Below are positions 50,090 to 61,300 of a stretch of 64,000 nt of DNA, one piece after another. A program made the translations under genes and the position numbers. The stretch is from Ecdyonurus torrentis (lineage: Eukaryota; Arthropoda; Insecta; Ephemeroptera; Heptageniidae). The DNA is taken from positions 56,815,009-56,879,008 of the forward strand of contig OX439128.1 of assembly GCA_949318235.1 (NCBI GenBank). The letters run 5' to 3'. The stretch's first letter is position 1; each line of letters starts with the position of its first letter. The notes beneath the pieces are model-generated. The model was not told where the DNA came from. It saw nothing but the letters and a program-made list of their open reading frames with translations, and did not search any database.

Positions 50090-53000
50090 GAGAAAAATAA
50101 TTTTTCCAAAAAAATTTTGTTTTTCAGTTTCTGAAAACGATTTTTTATGATATCTCAGAAACTAATAATGCTACAGACTTACGGTTTAAACTGAAATGTA
50201 TCACTTTGAAATGTCTTATGAAAAGTTTATAACACTTTAGTCGCAAAAACTAAAACTTTCTCAGTTTTTGAGAATTTTCGAATTTTCTTACCGAAGTCTA
50301 TAGCATTGTAGCCCATATGAAGAAAAAAAAAGTTTGTAACTCGAGTTCTAATTGATATGTAAAGTTGTGGTTTTGAAATAAAGTGATGCAAAACGCTCTA
50401 TAGTACTAAATTCACCTCTAGAAACAAAATTGAGAAAAAAAAAATTTCCAAAAAAATTGTGTTTTTCAGTTTCTGAAAACGATTTTTCATGATATCTCAG
50501 AAACTAATATTGCTACAGACTTACGGTTTGAACTGAAATGTATCACTTTGAAATGTCTTATGAAAAGTTTATAACACTTTAGTCGCAAAAAATAAAACTT
50601 TCTCAGTTTTTGTGAATTTTTGTATTTTTTTACCGAAGTCTATAGCATTGTAGCCCATATGAAGAAAAAAAAAGTTTGTAACTCGAGTTCCAATTGGGAT
50701 AGAAAGTTGCGGTTTTGAAATAAAGTGATGCAAAACGCTCTATAGTTTTAAATTCACCTCTAGAAACAAATTTGAGAAAAATAATTTTTCCAAAAAAATT
50801 GTGTTTTTCAGTTTCTGAAAACGATTTTTCATGATATCTCAGAAACTAATAATGCTACAGACTTCCGGTTTGAACTGAAATGTATCACTTTAAAATGTCT
50901 TATGAAAAGTTTATAACACTTTAGTCGCAAAAACTAAAACTTTCTCAGTTTTTGAGAATTTTCGAATTTTCTTACCGATGTCTATAGCATTGTAGCCCAT
51001 ATGAAGAAAAAAAAGTTTGTAACTCGAGTTTTCATTGAGATGGAAAGTTGTGGTTTTGAAATAAAGTGATGCAAAACGCTCTATAGTACTAAATTCACCT
51101 CTAGAAACAAAATTGAGAAAAAAAATATTTCGAAAAAAACTGTTTTTCAGATTCTGAAAACGATTTTTGATGATATCTCAGAAACTAATAATGCTACAGA
51201 CTTACGGTTTGAACTGAAATGTATCACTTTGAAATGTCCAACGAAAAGTTTATTACATTTTAGTAGCAAAAAATAAAACTTTATCAGTTTTTGAGAATTT
51301 TCGTATTTTCTTACCGAAGTCTATAGCATTGTAGCCCATATGAAGTAAAAAAAATTTTGTAACTCGAGTTCCATTTGAGATAGAAAGTTGCGGTTTTGAA
51401 ATAAAGTAATTTAAAACGCTCTATAGTACTAAATTTACCTCTAGAAACAAAATTGAGAAAAAAAAATTTCGAAAAAAATTGTGCTTTTCAGATTCTGAAA
51501 ACGATTTTTGATGATATCTCAGAAACTAATATTGCTACAGACTTACGGTTTGAACTGAAATGTATCACTTTTAAATGTCTAACGAAAAGTTTATTACACT
51601 TTAGTCGCAAAAAATAAAACTTTCTCAGTTTTTGAGAATTTTCGTATTTTCTTACCGAAGTCTATAGCATTGTAGCCCATATGAAGAAAAAAAAAGTTTG
51701 TAACTCGAATTCCAATTGAGATAGAAAGTTGCGGTTTTGAAATAAAGTGATGCAAAACGCTCTATAGTTTTAAATTCACCTCTAGAAACAAATTTGAGAA
51801 AAATTATTTTTCCAAAAAAATTGTGTTTTTCAGTTTCTGAAAACGATTTTTCATGATATCTCAGAAACTAATAATGCTACAGACTTACGGTTTGAACTGA
51901 AATGTATCATTTTGAAATGTCTAACGAAAAGTTTATTACACTTTAGTCGCAAAAAATAAAACTTTCTCAGTTTTTGAGAATTTTCGTATTTTCTTACCGA
52001 TGTCTATAGCATTGTATCCCATATGAAGAAAAAAAAAGTTTGTAACTCGAGTTCTAATTGAGATGTAAAGTTGTGGTTTTGAAATAAAGTGATGCAAAAC
52101 GCTCTATAGTACTAAATTCACCTCTAGAAACAAAATTGAGAAAAAAAATATTTCGAAAAAAATTGTGTTTTTCAGATTCTGAAAACGATTTTTGATGATA
52201 TCTCAGAAACTAATAATGCTACAGACCTACGGTTTGAACTGAAATGTATCACTTTGAAATGTCTTATGAAAAGTTTATTACACTTAAGTCGCAAAAAATA
52301 AAACTTTCTCAGTTTTTGAGAATTTTCGTATTTTCTTACCGAAGTCTATAGCATTGTAGCCCATATGAAGTAAAAAAAATTTTGTAACTCGAATTCCAAT
52401 TGAGATAGAAAGTTGCGGTTTTGAAATAAAGTGATGCAAAACGCTCTATAGTACTAAATTTACCTCTAGAAACAAAATTGAGAAAAAAAAATTTCGAAAA
52501 AAATTGTGCTTTTCAGATTCTGAAAACGATTTTTGATGATATCTCAGAAACTAATAATGCTACAGACTTACGGTTTGAACTGAAATGTATCACTTTGAAA
52601 AGTCTAACGAAAAGTTTATTACACTTTAGTCGCAAAAAATAAAACTTTCTCAGTTTTTGAGAATTTTCGTATTTTCTTACCGAAGTCTATAGCATTGTAG
52701 CCCATATGAAGAAAAAAAAGTTTGTAACTCGAGTTCCAATTGAGATAGAAAGTTGCGGTTTTGAAATACAGTGATGCAAAACGCTCTATAGTTTTAAATT
52801 CACCTCTAGAAACAAAATTGGAGAAAAATAATTTTTCAAAAAAAATTGTGTTTTTCAGTTTCTGAAAACGATTTTTCATGATATCTCAGAAACTAATAAT
52901 GCTACAGACTTACGGTTTGAACTGAAATGTATCACTTTGAAATGTCTAACGAAAAGTTTATTACACTTTAGTCGCAAAAAATAAAACTTTCTCAGTTTTT

Positions 53001-54190
53001 GAGAATTTTCGTATTTTCTTACCGAAGTCTATAGCATTGTAGCCCATATGAAGAAAAAAAAAGTTTGTAACTCGAGTTCCAATTGAGATAGAAAGTTGCG
53101 GTTTTGAAATACAGTGATGCAAAACGCTCTATAGTTTTAAATTCACCTCTAGAAACAAAATTGGAGAAAAAAAAATTTCGAAAAAAATTGTGCTTTTCAG
53201 TTTCTGAAAACGATTTTTGATGATATCTCAGAAACTAATATTGCTACAGACTTACGGTTTGAACTGAAATGTATCACTTTGAAATGTCCAACGAAAAGTT
53301 TATTACACTTTAGTCGCAAAAAATAAAACTTTCTCAGTTTTTGAGAATTTTCGTATTTTCTTACCGAAGTCCATAGCATTGTAGTTCATATGAAGAAAAA
53401 AAAAGTTTGTAACTCGAATTCCAATTGAGATAGAAAGTTGCGGTTTTGAAATAAAGTGATGCAAAACACTCTATAGTTTTAAATTCACCTCTAGAAACAA
53501 ATTTGAGAAAAAAATTTTTTCCAAAAAAATTGTGTTTTTCAGTTTCTGAAAACGATTTGTCATTATATCTCAGAAACTAATAATGCTACAGACTTACGGT
53601 TTGAACTAAAATGTATCACTTTGAAATGTCTTATAAAAAGTTTATAACACTTAAGTCGCAAAAAATAAAACTTTATCAGTTTTTGAGAATTTTCGTATTT
53701 TCTTACCGAAGTCTATAGCATTGTAGCCCATATGAAGTAAAAAAAATTTTGTAACTCGAGTTCCAATTGAGATAGAAAGTTGCGGTTTTGAAATAAAGTA
53801 ATGCAAAACGCTCTATAGTACTAAATTTACCTCTAGAAACAAAATTGAGAAAAAAAAATTTCGAAAAAAATTGTGTTTTTCAGATTCTGAAAACGATTTT
53901 TGATAATATCTCAGAAACTAATAATGCTACAGACTTACGGTTTGAACTGAAATGTATCACTTTGAAATGTCTAACGAAAAGTTTATTACACTTTAGTCGC
54001 AAAAAATAAAACTTTCTCAGTTTTTGAGAATTTTCGTATTTTCTTACCGAAGTCTATAGCATTGTAGCCCATATGAAGAAAAAAAAAATTTGTAACTCGA
54101 GTTCCAATTGAGATAGAAAGTTGCGGTTTTGAAATAAAGTGATGCAAAACGCTCTATAGTTTTAAATTCACCTCTAGAAACAAATTTGAG
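50090..54190. repeat. Type-2 HOR, 12-mer copy 1 (~4,100 bp)
   Basis: The block recurs at +4,098 to +4,101, twelve monomers: ttttttatga at 50141 and 54239, caattgggat at 50691 and 54789, aatttaaaacgc at about 51408 and 55508, and an 86- versus 67-codon open-frame pair at about 52.6 and 56.8 kb that differs only through an A-run. It introduces variants not seen earlier in the window, such as gaagtaaaaaaaattttg, gtgcttttcag, aattgggat followed by agaaag, and aaattggag. Confidence 0.9.
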
Positions 54191-57100
54191 AAAAATAATT
54201 TTTCCAAAAAAATTTTGTTTTTCAGTTTCTGAAAACGATTTTTTATGATATCTCAGAAACTAATAATGCTACAGACTTACGGTTTGAACTGAAATGTATC
54301 ACTTTGAAATGTCTTATGAAAAGTTTATAACACTTTAGTCGCAAAAACTAAAACTTTCTCAGTTTTTGAGAATTTTCGAATTTTCTTACCGAAGTCTATA
54401 GCATTGTAGCCCATATGAAGAAAAAAAAAGTTTGTAACTCGAGTTCTAATTGATATGTAAAGTTGTGGTTTTGAAATAAAGTGATGCAAAACGCTCTATA
54501 GTACTAAATTCACCTCTAGAAACAAAATTGAGAAAAAAAAAATTTCCAAAAAAATTGTGTTTTTCAGTTTCTGAAAACGATTTTTCATGATATCTCAGAA
54601 ACTAATAATGCTACAGACTTACGGTTTGAACTGAAATGTATCACTTTGAAATGTCTTATGAAAAGTTTATAACACTTTAGTCGCAAAAAATAAAACTTTC
54701 TCAGTTTTTGTGAATTTTTGTATTTTTTTACCGAAGTCTATAGCATTGTAGCCCATATGAAGAAAAAAAAAGTTTGTAACTCGAGTTCCAATTGGGATAG
54801 AAAGTTGCGGTTTTGAAATAAAGTGATGCAAAACGCTCTATAGTTTTAAATTCACCTCTAGAAACAAATTTGAGAAAAATAATTTTTCCAAAAAAATTGT
54901 GTTTTTCAGTTTCTGAAAACGATTTTTCATGATATCTCAGAAACTAATAATGCTACAGACTTCCGGTTTGAACTGAAATGTATCACTTTAAAATGTCTTA
55001 TGAAAAGTTTATAACACTTTAGTCGCAAAAACTAAAACTTTCTCAGTTTTTGAGAATTTTCGAATTTTCTTACCGATGTCTATAGCATTGTAGCCCATAT
55101 GAAGAAAAAAAAGTTTGTAACTCGAGTTTTCATTGAGATGGAAAGTTGTGGTTTTGAAATAAAGTGATGCAAAACGCTCTATAGTACTAAATTCACCTCT
55201 AGAAACAAAATTGAGAAAAAAAATATTTCGAAAAAAACTGTGTTTTTCAGATTCTGAAAACGATTTTTGATGATATCTCAGAAACTAATAATGCTACAGA
55301 CTTACGGTTTGAACTGAAATGTATCACTTTGAAATGTCCAACGAAAAGTTTATTACATTTTAGTAGCAAAAAATAAAACTTTATCAGTTTTTGAGAATTT
55401 TCGTATTTTCTTACCGAAGTCTATAGCATTGTAGCCCATATGAAGTAAAAAAAATTTTGTAACTCGAGTTCCATTTGAGATAGAAAGTTGCGGTTTTGAA
55501 ATAAAGTAATTTAAAACGCTCTATAGTACTAAATTTACCTCTAGAAACAAAATTGAGAAAAAAAAATTTCGAAAAAAATTGTGCTTTTCAGATTCTGAAA
55601 ACGATTTTTGATGATATCTCAGAAACTAATATTGCTACAGACTTACGGTTTGAACTGAAATGTATCACTTTTAAATGTCTAACGAAAAGTTTATTACACT
55701 TTAGTCGCAAAAAATAAAACTTTCTCAGTTTTTGAGAATTTTCGTATTTTCTTACCGAAGTCTATAGCATTGTAGCCCATATGAAGAAAAAAAAAGTTTG
55801 TAACTCTAGTTCCAATTGAGATAGAAAGTTGCGGTTTTGAAATAAAGTGATGCAAAACGCTCTATAGTTTTAAATTCACCTCTAGAAACAAATTTGAGAA
55901 AAATTATTTTTCCAAAAAAATTGTGTTTTTCAGTTTCTGAAAACGATTTTTCATGATATCTCAGAAACTAATAATGCTACAGACTTACGGTTTGAACTGA
56001 AATGTATCATTTTGAAATGTCTAACGAAAAGTTTATTACACTTTAGTCGCAAAAAATAAAACTTTCTCAGTTTTTGAGAATTTTCGTATTTTCTTACCGA
56101 TGTCTATAGCATTGTATCCCATATGAAGAAAAAAAAAGTTTGTAACTCGAGTTCTAATTGAGATGTAAAGTTGTGGTTTTGAAATAAAGTGATGCAAAAC
56201 GCTCTATAGTACTAAATTCACCTCTAGAAACAAAATTGAGAAAAAAAATATTTCGAAAAAAATTGTGTTTTTCAGATTCTGAAAACGATTTTTGATGATA
56301 TCTCAGAAACTAATAATGCTACAGACCTACGGTTTGAACTGAAATGTATCACTTTGAAATGTCTTATGAAAAGTTTATTACACTTAAGTCGCAAAAAATA
56401 AAACTTTCTCAGTTTTTGAGAATTTTCGTATTTTCTTACCGAAGTCTATAGCATTGTAGCCCATATGAAGTAAAAAAAATTTTGTAACTCGAATTCCAAT
56501 TGAGATAGAAAGTTGCGGTTTTGAAATAAAGTGATGCAAAACGCTCTATAGTACTAAATTTACCTCTAGAAACAAAATTGAGAAAAAAAAATTTCGAAAA
56601 AAATTGTGTTTTTCAGATTCTGAAAACGATTTTTGATGATATCTCAGAAACTAATAATGCTACAGACTTACGGTTTGAACTGAAATGTATCACTTTGAAA
56701 TGTCTAACGAAAAGTTTATTACACTTTAGTCGCAAAAAATAAAACTTTCTCAGTTTTTGAGAATTTTCGTATTTTCTTACCGAAGTCTATAGCATTGTAG
56801 CCCATATGAAGAAAAAAAAAGTTTGTAACTCGAGTTCCAATTGAGATAGAAAGTTGCGGTTTTGAAATACAGTGATGCAAAACGCTCTATAGTTTTAAAT
56901 TCACCTCTAGAAACAAAATTGGAGAAAAATAATTTTTCAAAAAAAATTGTGTTTTTCAGTTTCTGAAAACGATTTTTCATGATATCTCAGAAACTAATAA
57001 TGCTACAGACTTACGGTTTGAACTGAAATGTATCACTTTGAAATGTCTAACGAAAAGTTTATTACACTTTAGTCGCAAAAAATAAAACTTTCTCAGTTTT

Positions 57101-58300
57101 TGAGAATTTTCGTATTTTCTTACCGAAGTCTATAGCATTGTAGCCCATATGAAGAAAAAAAAAGTTTGTAACTCGAGTTCCAATTGAGATAGAAAGTTGC
57201 GGTTTTGAAATACAGTGATGCAAAACGCTCTATAGTTTTAAATTCACCTCTAGAAACAAAATTGGAGAAAAAAAAATTTCGAAAAAAATTGTGCTTTTCA
57301 GTTTCTGAAAACGATTTTTGATGATATCTCAGAAACTAATATTGCTACAGACTTACGGTTTGAACTGAAATGTATCACTTTGAAATGTCCAACGAAAAGT
57401 TTATTACACTTTAGTCGCAAAAAATAAAACTTTCTCAGTTTTTGAGAATTTTCGTATTTTCTTACCGAAGTCCATAGCATTGTAGTTCATATGAAGAAAA
57501 AAAAAGTTTGTAACTCGAATTCCAATTGAGATAGAAAGTTGCGGTTTTGAAATAAAGTGATGCAAAACACTCTATAGTTTTAAATTCACCTCTAGAAACA
57601 AATTTGAGAAAAAAAATTTTTCCAAAAAAATTGTGTTTTTCAGTTTCTGAAAACGATTTGTCATTATATCTCAGAAACTAATAATGCTACAGACTTACGG
57701 TTTGAACTGAAATGTATCACTTTGAAATGTCTTATAAAAAGTTTATAACACTTAAGTCGCAAAAAATAAAACTTTATCAGTTTTTGAGAATTTTCGTATT
57801 TTCTTACCGAAGTCTATAGCATTGTAGCCCATATGAAGTAAAAAAAATTTTGTAACTCGAGTTCCAATTGAGATAGAAAGTTGCGGTTTTGAAATAAAGT
57901 AATGCAAAACGCTCTATAGTACTAAATTTACCTCTAGAAACAAAATTGAGAAAAAAAAAATTTCGAAAAAAATTGTGTTTTTCAGATTCTGAAAACGATT
58001 TTTGATAATATCTCAGAAACTAATAATGCTACAGACTTACGGTTTGAACTGAAATGTATCACTTTGAAATGTCTAACGAAAAGTTTATTACACTTTAGTC
58101 GCAAAAAATAAAACTTTCTCAGTTTTTGAGAATTTTCGTATTTTCTTACCGAAGTCTATAGCATTGTAGCCCATATGAAGAAAAAAAAAGTTTGTAACTC
58201 GAGTTCCAATTGAGATAGAAAGTTGCGGTTTTGAAATAAAGTGATGCAAAACGCTCTATAGTTTTAAATTCACCTCTAGAAACAAATTTGAGAAAAATGA
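54191..58300. repeat. Type-2 HOR, 12-mer copy 2
   Basis: It matches copy 1 with about ten small differences, including actgtgtttttc at about 55238 against actgtttttc at about 51138, aactctagttcc at about 55802 against aactcgaattcc, gtgtttttcag at about 56607 against gtgcttttcag at about 52507, aaatgtctaac at about 56698 against aaaagtctaac, and A-run length changes. The right edge is at about 58300, where a private gaaaaatgattttt is followed by sequence from the 46.7 kb path. Confidence 0.9.
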
Positions 58301-58309
58301 TTTTTCCAA

Positions 58310-61300
58310 AAAAATTGTGTTTTTCAGTTTCTGAAAACGATTTGTCATGATATCTCAGAAACTAATAATGCTACAGACTTACGGTTTGAACTGAAATGTA
58401 TCACTTTGAAATGTCTTATGAAAAGTTTATAACACTTAAGTCGCAAAAAATAAAACTTTCTCAGTTTTTGAGAATTTTCGAATTTTCTTACCGATGTCTA
58501 AATCATTGTAGCCCATATGAAGAAAAAAAAAGTTTGTAACTCGAGTTTTAATTGAGATGGAAAGTTGTGGTTTTGAAATAAAGTGATGCAAAACGCTCTA
58601 TAGTACTAAATTCACCTCTAGAAACAAAATTGAGAAAAAAAATATTTCGAAAAAAATTGTGTTTTTGATTCTGAAAACGATTTTTGATGATATCTCAGAA
58701 ACTAATAATGCTACAGACTTACGGTTTGAACTGAAATGTATCACTTTGAAATGTCTAACGAAAAGTTTATTACACTTTAGTCGCAAAAAATAAAACTTTC
58801 TCAGTTTTTGAGAATTCTCGTATTTTCTTACCGAAGTCTATAGCATTGTAGCCCATATGAAGAAAAAAAAAGTTTGTAACTCGAGTTCCAATTGAGATAG
58901 AAAGTTGCGGTTTTGAAATAAAGTGATGCAAAACGCTCTATAGTTTTAAATTCACCTCTAGAAACAAATTTGAGAAAAATAATTTTTCCAAAAAAATTGT
59001 GTTTTTCAGTTTCTGAAAACGATTTTTGATGATATCTCAGAAACTAATAATGCTACAGACTTACGGTTTGAACTGAAATGTATCACTTTGAAATGTCTAA
59101 CGAAAAGTTTATTACACTTTAGTCGCAAAAAGTAAAACTTTCTCAGTTTTTGAGAATTTTCGTACTTTCTTACCGAAGTCTATAGCATTGTAGCCCATAT
59201 GAAGAAAAAAAAAGTTTGTAACTCGAGTTCCAATTGAGATAGAAAGTTGCGGTTTTGAAATAAAGTGATGCAAAACGCTCTATAGTTTTAAATTCACCTC
59301 TAGAAACAAATTTGAGAAAAATTATTTTTCCAAAAAAATTGTGTTTTTCAGTTTCTGAAAACGATTTTTCATGATATCTCAGAAACTAATAATGCTACAG
59401 ACTTACGTTTTGAACTGAAATGTATCACTTTGAAATGTCTTATGAAAAGTTTATAACACTTTAGTCGCAAAAACTAAAACTTTCTCATTTTTTGAGAATT
59501 TTCGAATTTTCTTACCGAAGTCTATAGCATTGTAGCCCATATTAAGAAAAAAAAAGTTTGTAACTCGAGTTCTAATTGAGATGTAAAGTTGTGGTTTTGA
59601 AATAAAGTGATGCAAAACGCTCTATAGTACTAAATTCACCTCTAGAAACAAAATTGAGAAAAAAAATATTTCGAAAAAAATTGTGTTTTTCAGATTCTGA
59701 AAACGATTTTTGATGATATCTCAGAAACTAATAATGCTACAGACTTACGGTTTGAACTGAAATGTATCACTTTGAAATGTACAACGAAAAGTTTATTACA
59801 TTTTAGTAGCAAAAAATAAAACTTTCTCAGTTTTTGAGAATTTTCGTATTTTCTTACCGAAGTCTATAGCATTGTAGTTCATATGAAGAAAAAAAAAGTT
59901 TGTAACTCGAATTCCAATTGAGATAGAAAGTTGCGGTTTTGAAATAAAGTGATGCAAAACGCTCTATAGTTTTAAATTCACCTCTAGAAACAAATTTGAG
60001 AAAAATAATTTTTCCAAAAAAATTGTGTTTTTCAGTTTCTGAAAACGATTTTTGATGATATCTCAGAAACTAATAATGCTACAGACTTACGGTTTGAACT
60101 GAAATGTATCACTTTGAAATGTCTAACGAAAAGTTTATTACACTTTAGTCGCAAAAAATAAAACTTTCTCAGTTTTTGAGAATTTTCGTACTTTCTTACC
60201 GAAGTCTATAGCATTGTAGCCCATATGAAGAAAAAAAAAGTTTGTAACTCGAGTTCCAATTGAGATAGAAAGTTGCGGTTTTGAAATAAAGTGATGCAAA
60301 ACGCTCTATAGTTTTAAATTCACCTCTAGAAACAAATTTGAGAAAAATAATTTTTCCAAAAAAATTGTGTTTTTCAGTTTCTGAAAACGATTTTTCATGA
60401 TATCTCAGAAACTAATAATGCTACAGACTTACGTTTTGAACTGAAATGTATCACTTTGAAATGTCTTATGAAAAGTTTATAACACTTTAGTTGCAAAAAC
60501 TAAAACTTTCTCAGTTTTTGAGAATTTTCGAATTTTCTTACCGAAGTCTATAGCATTGTAGCCCATATGAAGAAAAAAAAAGTTTGTAACTCGAGTTCTA
60601 ATTGAGATGTAAAGTTGTGGTTTTGAAATAAAGTGATGCAAAACGCTCTATAGTACTAAATTCACCTCTAGAAACAAAATTAAGAAAAAAAGTATTTCGA
60701 AAAAAATTGTGTTTTTCAGATTCTGAAAACGATTTTTGATGATATCTCAGAAACTAATAATGCTACAGACTTACGGTTTGAACTGAAATGTATCACTTTG
60801 AAATGTCTAACGAAAAGTTTATTACACTTTAGTCGCAAAAAATAAAACTTTCTCAGTTTTTGAGAATTCTCGTATTTTCTTACCGAAGTCTATAGCATTG
60901 TAGCCCATATGAAGAAAAAAAAAGTTTGTAACTCGAGTTCTAATTGAGATGTAAAGTTGTGGTTTTGAAATAAAGTGATGCAAAACGCTCTATAGTACTA
61001 AATTCACCTCTAGAAACAAAATTGAGAAAAAAAAATTTCCAAAAAAATTGTGTTTTTCAGTTTCTGAAAACGATTTTTCATGATATCTCAGAAACTAATA
61101 ATGCTACAGACTTACGGTTTGAACTGAAATGTATCACTTTGAAATGTCTTATGAAAAGTTTATAACACTTTAGTCGCAAAAAATAAAACTTTCTCAGTTT
61201 TTGAGAATTTTTGTAATTTTTTACCAAAGTCTATAGCATTGTAGCCCATATGAAGAAAAAAAAAGTTTGTAACTCGAGTTCCAATTGGGATAAAAAGTTG

